A stretch of 64,000 nt of DNA, taken from NCBI RefSeq assembly GCF_036173065.1, contig NZ_CP108041.1:1798001-1862000 (forward strand). The letters run 5' to 3'. The notes below the pieces were generated by a model that had not been told where the DNA came from, did no database searches, and saw nothing but the letters and a program-made list of their open reading frames with translations. Positions 1 to 7,607 of the stretch are shown here, one piece after another (the stretch's first letter is position 1; each line of letters opens with the position of its first letter). The stretch comes from Rhodococcus sp. NBC_00297. GTDB taxonomy: Bacteria > Actinomycetota > Actinomycetes > Mycobacteriales > Mycobacteriaceae. The position numbers were made by a program, and so were the translations under genes.

Positions 1-1312
1 GCGACTCCGTGGACGGCGCCGGTGCGGCGGTGGCGCTCGACGACGCCGCCGAGGGCGAGGCCGGCGCCGCGTCGACGCGCGGGGCAGTGCTGGGCGCGGT
101 GGCGGCAGTGGGCGTGGCGTCGACGGACGACGTGACGACGACGCGATCCGTCGCCTGCACGGCCTCGGTCTCCGACCGTCCCGACGCACCGGCGGCTGCG
201 CCGAGGGTGACCGCGGCGACGAGCGCCGTGGTTCCCACCACGACACCGGCACGGGACCGACGTCGCCGCGTGGAGCGGGCGCGTCGAGGCGCACCGGTGA
301 CGACGCGCGGCGTGGGCAGCGGTGGTCGAGCGTTCTCCGGCTCCGGTGCCACCTCGGGTTCCGGGGTGGGAACCGGCTCCGCCGCTGGGGTGTGAGCCGG
401 CTCCGCCACCGTGGTGAAGGCGGCCGTGACCTCGTCGTCCGCCGGCGGTGCGGTGACGACGGGCAGCGGCACGGCGTCCACGGCGGGGGGCACGACGGTG
501 GAGAGATGTGCGGCGCCCATGGCCGCGAAGAACTGCGGCCAGCGCGGCGTGATGACGGGGACCGCGACCCGAGCGGCGATGTCGCGGCGCACCGACGGGA
601 TGTGCGCACCGCCGCCGACCAGGAGCACGGCGTCGGCTCCCCGGGCCACGGCGTCGTCCACGAGGTCGACGAGCATCGCGGCGGGCTGGTCGATGAGAAG
701 TTCGAAGTCGGTGCGGCGCAGGCGAACCGAATCGGTGACGAACGGCCCCGACAGGTCGACCGCACGCTCGTCGGACAACATCTCCTTGGCCGCGAGACTG
801 TCTCGGGCCAGGGTGCGCACGGCGGCGGGGCTCATCTTCTCGGCAGCACCGAAGGTGGTGGACAGGTGATCGGCGACCGCGGCGTCGATCGCGTCACCGG
901 ACAGTTCCGTGATGCCCACGCTCGAGTACAGGTCACCGGTCTGCGTGTCCAGGACGTGCACGCGCGTACCGACCCGACCGAGGTCGACGATCGCGAGGGT
1001 GCGAGCCGCGTCGACGCAGCCCTCCATCCGTGCGGCGGCCAGCAACGCGTCGCACTCGGCGACGAGTCGGACTCCGCCGGGCCCGTAGGTGCTCTCGGGG
1101 TCTCCCCCCACGGCGATCACCGGCGCGTCCGGACCCACGCACAGATCCGCGGCCATCTCGAACGCTGCCGCAGCGGCCGCGGACAGAGGATGGTCGGATC
1201 CGGTGGCGAGCGAGCGCACCTCGACGACCCGGCCCTCCGGGTCCATCACGACTCCGCGCACGCACCCGGTGCTCATGGAGACACCGAACGTTTCCGTCTC
1301 GGTTCGCATCAT
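1..1312 (-). CDS. Hsp70-family membrane protein, 3' end cut by window edge
   Basis: Open frame of about 437 codons running off the left edge, beginning with a double ATG at 1312/1309. Residues 1-290 look like an Hsp70/actin-type ATPase: the LVGGGAHIPSVRR motif near residue 230 resembles the glycine-rich adenosine site of DnaK. An Ala/Pro/Thr-rich linker follows, then RRRRSR and one hydrophobic segment (about 350-372), then another Thr/Ala/Ser-rich stretch. There is no DnaK substrate-binding domain in the visible part. Actinobacteria carry several such membrane-linked Hsp70 paralogues; their role is not established. Inference: cytosolic ATPase domain with a tail crossing the membrane. A good promoter lies at 1352-1380. 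Confidence 0.75.
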   Translation of the reverse strand, partial: MMRTETETFGVSMSTGCVRGVVMDPEGRVVEVRSLATGSDHPLSAAAAAAFEMAADLCVGPDAPVIAVGGDPESTYGPGGVRLVAECDALLAAARMEGCVDAARTLAIVDLGRVGTRVHVLDTQTGDLYSSVGITELSGDAIDAAVADHLSTTFGAAEKMSPAAVRTLARDSLAAKEMLSDERAVDLSGPFVTDSVRLRRTDFELLIDQPAAMLVDLVDDAVARGADAVLLVGGGAHIPSVRRDIAARVAVPVITPRWPQFFAAMGAAHLSTVVPPAVDAVPLPVVTAPPADDEVTAAFTTVAEPAHTPAAEPVPTPEPEVAPEPENARPPLPTPRVVTGAPRRARSTRRRRSRAGVVVGTTALVAAVTLGAAAGASGRSETEAVQATDRVVVTSSVDATPTAATAPSTAPRVDAAPASPSAASSSATAAPAPSTES

Positions 1313-1351
1313 GGATCACCACCATCGGCTGTCGGAGTTTCAGACAGACCG

Positions 1352-1380
1352 ATAGTAGAGCGTCAAACCGGGCATAGCAA
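1352..1380 (-). promoter_or_regulatory. SigA-type promoter of the Hsp70-like gene
   Basis: On the minus strand TTGCTA (1375-1380) and TACTAT (1352-1357) are separated by exactly 17 bases, close to TTGACA/TATAAT. Transcription would begin near 1345, leaving a leader of about 33 bases before the ATG at 1312. Confidence 0.6.
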
Positions 1381-1410
1381 CGTATACGACGGGTAAAACC
1401 GACCGTAGGT

Positions 1411-1977
1411 CTACTGGAGAAAGTTCAAATAAGCCTTCGACGGGGTCGGGCCGCGCTGTCCCTGATACTTCGATCCGAGCGCTGAGCTGCCGTAAGGATT
1501 GATCGCCGGACTGGAGAGACGGAACAAGCAGAGCTGCCCGATCTTCATGCCCGGCCACAACGTGATGGGCAGATTGGCGACATTCGAGAGCTCCAGCGTG
1601 ATGTGTCCGCTGAAGCCCGGATCGATGAAACCCGCCGTCGAGTGTGTGAGAAGTCCCAGCCGGCCCAGACTCGACTTGCCCTCCAGTCGCCCCGCGAGAT
1701 CGTTCGGCAGGGTCGTCAGCTCGAGCGTCGACCCGAGCACGAACTCGCCCGGATGCAGAACGAACGGCTCCCCCTCGGCGGGCTCCACCAAGGTGGTCAG
1801 CTCGTCCTGCTGCAGCTTCGGGTCGATGTGGGTGTAGCGCGAGTTGTCGAACACCCGGAACAGCCCGTCCAGGCGCACGTCCACACTCGACGGCTGCACC
1901 ATCGCCTCGTCGAACGGCTCGATGCCGAGCGTTCCGGCATCCACCTCGGCCTTGATGTCGCGATCGGAGAGCAGCAC
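1411..1977 (-). CDS. dcd: dCTP deaminase (probably bifunctional, releasing dUMP)
   Basis: Full-length 188-residue dCTP deaminase of the trimeric dUTPase-like fold. It converts dCTP to dUTP; actinobacterial members such as the M. tuberculosis enzyme go on to dUMP and pyrophosphate, feeding thymidylate synthesis. Visible family features are KSSLGRLG (S102, R106), [14 protein letters not shown] and E129, the expected catalytic glutamate in HITLELSN. The start is GTG at 1977, encoding the family N-terminus MLLSDRDI. A possible minus-strand -10 TAGTCT at 1984-1989 would put the transcript start at or next to the GTG, so the mRNA may be leaderless. The gene is divergent from the tRNA-Gly gene, 71 bases away. 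Confidence 0.95.
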   Translation of the reverse strand: MLLSDRDIKAEVDAGTLGIEPFDEAMVQPSSVDVRLDGLFRVFDNSRYTHIDPKLQQDELTTLVEPAEGEPFVLHPGEFVLGSTLELTTLPNDLAGRLEGKSSLGRLGLLTHSTAGFIDPGFSGHITLELSNVANLPITLWPGMKIGQLCLFRLSSPAINPYGSSALGSKYQGQRGPTPSKAYLNFLQ

Positions 1978-2018
1978 GCACAGAGACTATCGACCGAGCC
2001 CGCCGAGGCCACCCGGGC

Positions 2019-2038
2019 GCCCTGCTAATCTTCAGGGC
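2019..2038 (+). promoter_or_regulatory. Extended -10 of the tRNA-Gly gene inside a small inverted repeat
   Basis: TGCTAATCT (TAATCT at 2026-2031) is an extended -10 placed 18 bases before the tRNA. It sits in the loop of the inverted repeat GCCCTG (2019-2024) / CAGGGC (2033-2038). The -35 region is poor. The repeat may be chance or a supercoiling-sensitive promoter feature. Confidence 0.35.
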
Positions 2039-2048
2039 AGCACCACCG

Positions 2049-2122
2049 GCCGATGTAGTTCAATGGCAGAACATCAGCTTCCCAAGCTGAATACGCGGGT
2101 TCGATTCCCGTCATCGGCTCCA
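2049..2122 (+). tRNA. tRNA-Gly (anticodon CCC)
   Basis: Cloverleaf read by eye. Acceptor arms are GCCGATG (2049-2055) and CATCGGC (2112-2118). The anticodon stem is TCAGC/GCTGA with loop TTCCCAA, giving anticodon CCC for GGG codons. The T arm GCGGGTTCGATTCCCGT contains the standard GTTCGATTC. A discriminator T (2119) and an encoded CCA (2120-2122) complete it. No integration-type duplication of the 3' end is seen downstream. Confidence 0.95.
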
Positions 2123-2294
2123 CGTCTCCCCTCGCCGCCGGGCAATGGTGGAATCCGGACCCCGGAATCCGGGGCCTACATTCCACAGTTCACACTCGCG
2201 GTCGTCCCACTGTGTCCAGCGACACGCGTCGTTCCTGGTCAGGCTGGGTACACCTCCGCGCACACCCCCTCTCCCCCCGGAAACGAGCACCTCC

Positions 2295-3101
2295 ATGACC
2301 GAACGCGTCGTCTCCGCACGCCTCGATGTCGACATCACGGCCGCCAGCACCCTGGAGTTCCAGATCGCCGTGGCCCCGCATCCCGGCGCGCAGGTCGCCG
2401 AGACCCTCTCGTTCGTCCTGGACGGGAAGACGGTCGAGGCCCGCGAGGTCAGCGGAGCCCACGGCAACCGGATCCACGTCCTCGAGGCACCGGTGGGCAA
2501 CCTGCAGGTCTACTACGACGCGACCGTCACCGGGAACGCGGAGCCGTCCCCCGTCACGGATCTCGATCGCTCGGTCTACCTCCGTCCGAGCCGGTACGCG
2601 GAGGCCGACAAGTTCTTCGGTTTCGCTGCCACCGAGTTCGGCAGCGAGTCGGACGACGCGGTCCTGTTGTCGGAGGTCTCCGACTGGGTCGGCCGTCGAC
2701 TGCACTACGTCCCGGGCAGCAGCGATCCCATCGACGGTGCGGCGGACACGCTGCTCGCCGGTGCCGGCGTGTGCCGTGACTACGCGCACCTGGTCGTCGC
2801 GATGCTGCGCGCGCTGAACGTTCCGGCTCGTCTGGTCGCCGTCTACGCACCCGGATGCGACCCGATGGACTTTCACGCCGTCGCGGAGGCCCTGGTGAAC
2901 GACACCTGGCACGTCGTGGACGCGACGTGCCTCGCACCTCGGTCGACGCTGGTCCGGATCGCGACCGGACGCGATGCGGCCGACACCGCGTTCCTCGACA
3001 ACCACAAGGGTTCGATCACGCTGAACAGCTCCACGGTCACGGCCGTGGCGACCGACGGCCTGCCGAAGGACGACATCCACGAGCTGGTCTCCCTCACCTG
3101 A
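2295..3101 (+). CDS. Transglutaminase-like cysteine protease-fold protein
   Basis: A 268-residue cytosolic protein. The N-terminal half (about 1-110) is a beta-rich domain; residues 115-235 are the transglutaminase core with the full triad: C160 in GAGVCRDYAHL, H194 in DFHAV and D209 in VVDATCLAP. Bacterial members act as peptidases or amidases more often than cross-linkers, and the substrate cannot be told. The ATG at 2295 is preferred over an in-frame one at 2145 because the added segment does not resemble the family and starts just 23 bases after the tRNA. No signal peptide. The lipase gene follows 73 bases downstream on the same strand. Confidence 0.85.
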   Translation: MTERVVSARLDVDITAASTLEFQIAVAPHPGAQVAETLSFVLDGKTVEAREVSGAHGNRIHVLEAPVGNLQVYYDATVTGNAEPSPVTDLDRSVYLRPSRYAEADKFFGFAATEFGSESDDAVLLSEVSDWVGRRLHYVPGSSDPIDGAADTLLAGAGVCRDYAHLVVAMLRALNVPARLVAVYAPGCDPMDFHAVAEALVNDTWHVVDATCLAPRSTLVRIATGRDAADTAFLDNHKGSITLNSSTVTAVATDGLPKDDIHELVSLT

Positions 3102-3174
3102 TCCCGCGCATGCGTCGGTCGCCTCCTGCGTCGTCGGGTTACTGTGACTCGACGAATCAGGAAGCGAGACGCAC

Positions 3175-4503
3175 ATGAGCATCGAACGAGATGCAGCGTT
3201 CACGGGTGGGCGAGGGACGGCGGCGGACCGGAGCACTGACTCCGACGATGCCGTCGAGCGGCTGACGACGACGCCGAACAAGGACCCGTTCTACCGCTCC
3301 CCCGCCGGGTTCGAGAAGGCCGAGCTGGGGACCGTGCTGCGGTCGCGCCGTGTCGAGATCGCCCTGTTCGGCACCATCCGCCAGCGCGTGTCGGCATGGC
3401 AGCTGCTCTACCGGTCGTCCGACATGCACGGCGAACCGCGCACGGGTGTCACCACGGTCCTGCTGCCGGCCGGCGCGGTCCCGGGTCGGAGCAGGCCGCT
3501 GCTGTCCTACCAGTGCGCCATCGACGCCGTCTCGGACCGCTGCTTCCCGTCGTACGCGCTGCGGGACGGAGCACACGCCCACGGCGCCGTGCCCCAGTTC
3601 GAGCTGCTCATCATCCTGTACGCGCTGCGCCGCGGGTGGGCGCTGTCCCTGCCGGATCACGAGGGCATGGACGGCCGCTGGGGCGCACCGATCGAACCCG
3701 GATACTGCACTCTCGACGGCATCCGCGCCGCCCTGTCCTTCGCACCTCTGGAGCTCGACGACTCGGCGCCCGTCGCACTGTGGGGGTACTCGGGCGGCGG
3801 CCTGGCCACGTCGTGGGCCGCCGAGGCCGCCGACGAGTACGCGCCGGAGCTGAACGTCGTCGGTGCCGCGCTGGGCTCGCCCGTCGGTGATCCGGCGTCG
3901 GCGTTCTCCCGCCTCAACGGCACGATCTTCGCCGCGTTGCCCACCATGGTGGTCGAGGGTCTGCGCCGCACCTACCCCGATCTGGACCGGACGATCCGCG
4001 ATCACGTCGCGCAGCCCGGCATGACCATTCTGTCCTCACTCGAGCGCAAGACCACGGTGCACGCCGTTCTGACGCTGCTGATGCACGACCTCGAGCGCTA
4101 CACCGACATCCCGCTCGCCGACGTCATGGCGACCCCCGAGCTGGTGCAGATCTTCCAGGACATCCAGCCGGGCAAGTCCGCACCGAGCTTCCCGCTCCTC
4201 ATCATGCAGGCGGTGCACGACCCCATCATCGCCGTCGACGACGTGGACGGGCAGGTGGAGCGGTACCGCACCGCCGGCGCCCACGTGACGTACGTGCGCG
4301 ACCGGCTCAGCGAGCACCTGTCGCTGCATCCCATCGCCGCACCTGCGACGCTGAACTGGCTCGCCGATCGCATCGCCGACCGCCCGGTGCCCCCGAACAC
4401 CACCGAGACCGTGTGGTCCTCGGCCCTGTCGGTGTCAGGTGTCCGAGGGCTGCTCGGGCTCACCGTCTCGACCGGTCGCGCTCTGCTCGGCCGGGTCCGC
4501 TAG
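3175..4503 (+). CDS. Secretory-lipase-family (LIP) alpha/beta hydrolase
   Basis: A 442-residue protein of the LIP family (PF03583), which in mycobacteria and Rhodococcus includes triacylglycerol lipases and esterases. Nucleophile S206 lies in GYSGGG. The likely acid is D349 in AVHDPII and the likely base is H381 or H385 in SEHLSLHP. Most relatives carry an export signal, but here the first 40 residues are polar with no hydrophobic core, so the protein is either cytosolic or the true start differs. The start has ATG with GAAGCG nearby. Its 3' end overlaps a possible small minus-strand gene by 69 bases. Confidence 0.8.
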   Translation: MSIERDAAFTGGRGTAADRSTDSDDAVERLTTTPNKDPFYRSPAGFEKAELGTVLRSRRVEIALFGTIRQRVSAWQLLYRSSDMHGEPRTGVTTVLLPAGAVPGRSRPLLSYQCAIDAVSDRCFPSYALRDGAHAHGAVPQFELLIILYALRRGWALSLPDHEGMDGRWGAPIEPGYCTLDGIRAALSFAPLELDDSAPVALWGYSGGGLATSWAAEAADEYAPELNVVGAALGSPVGDPASAFSRLNGTIFAALPTMVVEGLRRTYPDLDRTIRDHVAQPGMTILSSLERKTTVHAVLTLLMHDLERYTDIPLADVMATPELVQIFQDIQPGKSAPSFPLLIMQAVHDPIIAVDDVDGQVERYRTAGAHVTYVRDRLSEHLSLHPIAAPATLNWLADRIADRPVPPNTTETVWSSALSVSGVRGLLGLTVSTGRALLGRVR

Positions 4504-4617
4504 GCGGTCGTCGCCGGAGTCGCGGCGCGTCGGCTCGATCCCGAAGTCGGGTGGCCCCGACGCCTCCGCGACACCGGACGGCTCCGAGTGCTTCTCGTCG
4601 GACGTCGACATGATCAC
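4435..4617 (-). CDS. Possible small acidic polar protein
   Basis: A 60-codon frame starting at GTG 4617, which overlaps the stop of the upstream 74-residue gene as GTGA; an ATG follows at 4611. The product is polar, rich in D, E, S, P and G, with no recognisable domain. Start-stop coupling supports translation, but the 3' third lies antisense to the end of the lipase gene and low-complexity frames are common at this GC content. It may be spurious. Confidence 0.35.
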   Translation of the reverse strand: MIMSTSDEKHSEPSGVAEASGPPDFGIEPTRRDSGDDRLADPAEQSATGRDGEPEQPSDT

Positions 4618-4838
4618 GCCCCGAGCTTGTCGATCATGTCGTTCAGCGCGGTGGCCGCCGTCTCGAGTCGCTCGGGTGACCGGTCGTCTCCCAGTTGCTC
4701 GACGAGTGCCGCCTTGGTGGTCACCAGAACGGCACCCGAATCGTCGTCGGTCATCGTCAGTTCACCGTCCCGCATCACCAGCAGCGTTCCGTCGGGTGCG
4801 TCGAGCACGCCGCGCACCGTGTCGCTCGTCATCGTCAT
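4614..4838 (-). CDS. Small hypothetical protein
   Basis: A 74-residue acidic protein starting MTMTSDTVRG. The first half reads like a short beta hairpin domain (LDAPDGTLLVMRDGELTMT); the second half is helical (LVEQLGDDRSPERLETAATALNDMI). The start follows AGGAGG on the minus strand at good spacing. It is third in a minus-strand run after the Fur-like gene and a 145-residue protein. Function unknown. Confidence 0.6.
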   Translation of the reverse strand: MTMTSDTVRGVLDAPDGTLLVMRDGELTMTDDDSGAVLVTTKAALVEQLGDDRSPERLETAATALNDMIDKLGA

Positions 4839-4854
4839 CGTGTCGATCCTCCTG

Positions 4855-5292
4855 TCAGGGTGTTGCCTCGTGACCGCGCTTGCCGTGCGTGCGTCGATCC
4901 TCCTTCATCTCCGCCTCGAAGACGTGACGGCGGCCGTCCATCAGGTCGTCGCGGATCCGGCGTTCGTGCTCGCGCGCGGTGGTCCAGTACCCGTCGTCGA
5001 AGTCCTCGACCATCTGGAACGTCCACCGACCCTCGATGACGTTGCGGCCGATCACCTCTCGCTCCAGTGCGTCCGCTGCGTCACCGTGCCCGGCGTCGCG
5101 GAGCTCGTCCGCGGCAGAGCCGAACTGGAGATCGGCGTGGCCCATCAGCTGGTGGAACGTGTACAGGTGGCCGCGGGCGCGTTCCACCCACTCGAGGGCC
5201 TCCGAGACCGAACCGACGGCGGACACCGTGGCATCGTCGGACCCGTCCGGACGGTGGTGGTCCGTCAGCATCTTCTCGCGATCATCGCTCAT
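4855..5292 (-). CDS. Hypothetical actinobacterial protein, Fur-linked
   Basis: A 145-residue soluble protein with no family I can name. The central part is mostly helical (EALEWVERARGHLYTFHQLMGHADLQF) with several His, Asp and Glu residues. The C-terminus is strongly charged (MKEDRRTHGKRGHE). The ATG at 5292 overlaps the stop of the upstream Fur-family gene as ATGA, so the two are probably translationally coupled and may share a metal or peroxide response. That link is inference. Confidence 0.7.
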   Translation of the reverse strand: MSDDREKMLTDHHRPDGSDDATVSAVGSVSEALEWVERARGHLYTFHQLMGHADLQFGSAADELRDAGHGDAADALEREVIGRNVIEGRWTFQMVEDFDDGYWTTAREHERRIRDDLMDGRRHVFEAEMKEDRRTHGKRGHEATP

Positions 5293-5747
5293 ACCTGCTG
5301 GTTACCCGTCCGGCAGTCACGGCACACACCCCAGAAGAAGACGTCGACGCCGTCGATGTCGAAGTCGTCGTCCTCCGGCTCGGGAGCACGTCGACGCACA
5401 TCGGAGGTGAGGGCCGTGTCGAACACTCGGCGGCACTGCCGGCACATCAGATGGTGGTGGTCGTCGCCGTCGACCCGAAGTTCGTACAGCGCGGGCGAAT
5501 TGGCGGGCTCGATCCGGCGCAGGAGATCCACCGACACGAGTGCGTCGAGGTTGCCGTAGACGGTCTGCCGCGACATCCCCTGGCTCTTCAGCGTGCGGGC
5601 CACGTAGCCGGCGTCGACGTGTGGGTGCCGCGCCACGACGTTCAGCACGCGCAGGCGCGGGCGGGTCACGCGCAGCCCGCGCTCACGCAGTACCCGACGC
5701 CACTGCTCTTCCGACGAGACGACCGTCGGCTGTTCCCTGGTGTCCAC
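5289..5747 (-). CDS. Fur-family metal- or peroxide-responsive repressor
   Basis: A 152-residue Fur-family regulator. The winged helix occupies about 17-90, with the recognition helix around MSRQTVYGNLDAL. Two zinc-knuckle pairs, C102/C105 in CRQC and C142/C145 in CRDC, form the structural zinc site, and DHHHLMC at 96-102 supplies the hinge metal site. Sequence alone does not separate Fur, Zur and PerR types; no catalase gene is adjacent, as it would be for mycobacterial FurA. GTG at 5747 gives the usual family length; an earlier in-frame start at 5831 would add 28 unrelated residues and run into the CDGSH gene. Confidence 0.85.
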   Translation of the reverse strand: MDTREQPTVVSSEEQWRRVLRERGLRVTRPRLRVLNVVARHPHVDAGYVARTLKSQGMSRQTVYGNLDALVSVDLLRRIEPANSPALYELRVDGDDHHHLMCRQCRRVFDTALTSDVRRRAPEPEDDDFDIDGVDVFFWGVCRDCRTGNQQV

Positions 5748-5793
5748 GACGCCGGAGTGCCCCCGCAGGGCGCCGTGAAACGTCCGGGCCGTG

Positions 5794-6033
5794 TCAGTCG
5801 TCGCGACCCCGGTCCTCGGTGGTGGACGCACGGATCTTGCGGCGATGGCTGGTGTCGCAGAAGGGGTAGTTCTTGCTGCGTCGACACGCGCAGAGCGCCA
5901 CCATGAAGCGGTCGGACCGCACGCGGGTGCCGTCCTCCATCTCCACGTCGACGGGCCCCTCCACCATCACCGGCCCGCCCGGAACAACCCGGACGAGCCG
6001 TGCTGCGGGAGCAGCGTCAGGCGCGTCGGGCAC
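5794..6033 (-). CDS. CDGSH iron-sulfur domain protein
   Basis: A 79-residue protein with one CDGSH motif: C48, C50, C59 and H63 in CACRRSKNYPFCDTSH, which ligate a 2Fe-2S cluster through three Cys and one His. The Gly of CDGSH is Thr here. It is a single-domain soluble form; relatives act as redox or Fe-S carriers with unclear partners. The GTG start overlaps the end of the upstream methyltransferase gene by 17 bases, suggesting one transcript. Confidence 0.85.
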   Translation of the reverse strand: MPDAPDAAPAARLVRVVPGGPVMVEGPVDVEMEDGTRVRSDRFMVALCACRRSKNYPFCDTSHRRKIRASTTEDRGRDD

Positions 6034-6694
6034 GGACGACCACCAGTTCCTCGGAGCGCCGACCCGGCTGCAGGGCGCCCGTGGCCTCGAGCCACTCGGC
6101 GCGCGCGTGCATGACGGGACCGAACGCGATCCGACGGCGAGCCACCACGTCGACCGTGGTGCCGGACCGCATCAGACGCTCGATCGTGCGGTCCACACCG
6201 GCGAACTCGGACTGCACGATCAGCATGGTGCCGCCCGGAGTGAGGAGATCGAACGCGTTGTCGCACAACGGGTCCAGGACGATGCGACCGTCGGCGCCGG
6301 CGTCCCACGCACGGTGCACACCGCGCCCCTCCGGCGCGGTCGGCGACGGCACGTACGGCGGATTGGAGACCACGAGGTCGAACGGCGCCTCGGCGAGGGC
6401 GTCGATGAGCGTGCCCTGTCGCGCATCGACCTCGACACCGATGCGCTCGGCGTTGTCCAGGGCGCACGCGACGGCGCGAGCATCCAGGTCGTAGGCGAGC
6501 ACCTCACGTGCACCGAGACACGCAGCCTGGAGTGCGAGCACTCCGGTACCCGTACACAGATCGAGGGCACGCGCACCCAGGGGCGACGCCGCCACCGGCA
6601 TGACCTCGCAGAGCAGTCTCGAATCGTCCTGGGGGGCGTACACACCGGGGTGTGCACGCACCATGCTGATCGTGTCGCGATGAATCGTCGTCAC
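6017..6694 (-). CDS. HemK2/MTQ2-type SAM-dependent methyltransferase
   Basis: A 225-residue class I methyltransferase. SAM-binding motif I is LDLCTGTGVLA (45-55), followed by the acidic loop YDLDARAV and the catalytic NPPY at 111-114, the signature of enzymes that methylate glutamine or adenine amide-type nitrogens. It lacks the N-terminal domain of PrmC and is closer in size to the MTQ2-like group; the substrate is unproven. GTG start. The co-transcribed CDGSH gene may share its biology, but nothing in the sequence shows how. Confidence 0.85.
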   Translation of the reverse strand: MTTIHRDTISMVRAHPGVYAPQDDSRLLCEVMPVAASPLGARALDLCTGTGVLALQAACLGAREVLAYDLDARAVACALDNAERIGVEVDARQGTLIDALAEAPFDLVVSNPPYVPSPTAPEGRGVHRAWDAGADGRIVLDPLCDNAFDLLTPGGTMLIVQSEFAGVDRTIERLMRSGTTVDVVARRRIAFGPVMHARAEWLEATGALQPGRRSEELVVVRARRA

Positions 6695-6713
6695 ACGAGA
6701 ACCTTCCGTCGGC

Positions 6714-6736
6714 GCAGATGCGCTGGCAGCATCTGC
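6714..6736. other. Inverted repeat between methyltransferase and tetR
   Basis: GCAGATGC (6714-6721) and GCATCTGC (6729-6736) form a perfect 8-bp stem with a 7-base loop. It lies after the tetR stop and 20 bases upstream of the methyltransferase start. On the minus strand no T-run follows, so it is a weak terminator at best; an operator is possible. Confidence 0.35.
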
Positions 6737-6795
6737 CGCCTTTCTTCAGGAATGGCATTCCCGAACGGACGCGATTCAAACGCGGGACCGGCGCG

Positions 6796-7380
6796 TCACC
6801 ACCTCCGAGCGATGATGGAGACGATGCGCGGAATCTCCTCGTCGGCAAGCGGTTCGACCCCGATGACCACCTGGCGGGTGAGCAGACCGTCCACGGACAT
6901 GGCGAACAGTTCCGCCGACGCCACGGTCGCGGGGTAGCCCGCCTCGCTCATCTTGGACGACACCAGGCCGACGAACGCGGCCAACTGGGCGTCGAACGCC
7001 GCCTTGAGTTCGGGCCGCACCAGACCCTCGCCGAGAAGGTGGTGCCGTGCGACGACGCGGCCGCGATGCTCCTCGCTGCACATGTCGCGAACGAACCCGA
7101 CGACGGCGTCGACCACGGCGTCGTGATGCCAGGTGTCGAGTGCGAAGTGCCGACCGGCGACCTCGAGATCTCTCCGGAACACCTCGTCGAGCGCCAGCGA
7201 GAGCAGGGTGGCTCGATCGGGCGCGTGATAGTTGACGGCGCCGGCACCGAGACCGGTTGCCTGATCGACCGCACGATGTGTGAACCCACGGGGACCGCGT
7301 TCGGCGAGCACCTGCACCGCGGCGGCAGAGATCAGTGAGCGCCGACTTCTGGGCTTCTCCACCGTCTCACCATCACTCAT
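6796..7380 (-). CDS. TetR-family transcriptional regulator
   Basis: A 194-residue TetR repressor. The helix-turn-helix lies at about 15-62 (FTHRAVDQATGLGAGAVNYH); the C-terminal ligand domain is helical. ATG at 7380 is chosen because an upstream frame start adds 14 unrelated residues, and because a perfect palindrome at 7365-7388 straddles this start, as expected for autorepression. The likely targets are itself and possibly the divergent Tat-exported hydrolase at 7608. Ligand unknown. Confidence 0.85.
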   Translation of the reverse strand: MSDGETVEKPRSRRSLISAAAVQVLAERGPRGFTHRAVDQATGLGAGAVNYHAPDRATLLSLALDEVFRRDLEVAGRHFALDTWHHDAVVDAVVGFVRDMCSEEHRGRVVARHHLLGEGLVRPELKAAFDAQLAAFVGLVSSKMSEAGYPATVASAELFAMSVDGLLTRQVVIGVEPLADEEIPRIVSIIARRW

Positions 7381-7388
7381 TGGTGAGA
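7365..7388. promoter_or_regulatory. Perfect palindrome on the tetR start codon, likely operator
   Basis: TCTCACCA (7365-7372) and TGGTGAGA (7381-7388) are perfect 8-bp arms around an 8-base centre that contains the tetR ATG (7378-7380, complement). The size and placement suit a TetR dimer. Whether it also controls the divergent gene 220 bases away is unclear. Confidence 0.6.
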
Positions 7389-7607
7389 TGTTACGGCCCT
7401 GACGTGCCGGTACCACCATCACCGGTCACGGTCGGCTCACGATGATCGCGCCGGCGGAACGGGCTGATCGAGCCCGCTCCACCGTCCCCCGACTGCCGCG
7501 TCACGATCATGACAGGCGTTGAGGGTACACCCGTCTCGGCACGTCCGCTCGTGCTTGACACCGGGGTCGCCGGCGTCTTTTCTGTACAGATGTTGAGGAA
7601 TCGGGCC

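Noticed and set aside
2049..2300. tRNA-Gly as an integration site for a mobile element
   Set aside because: No integrase gene and no repeat of the tRNA 3' end found downstream; the following genes look native.
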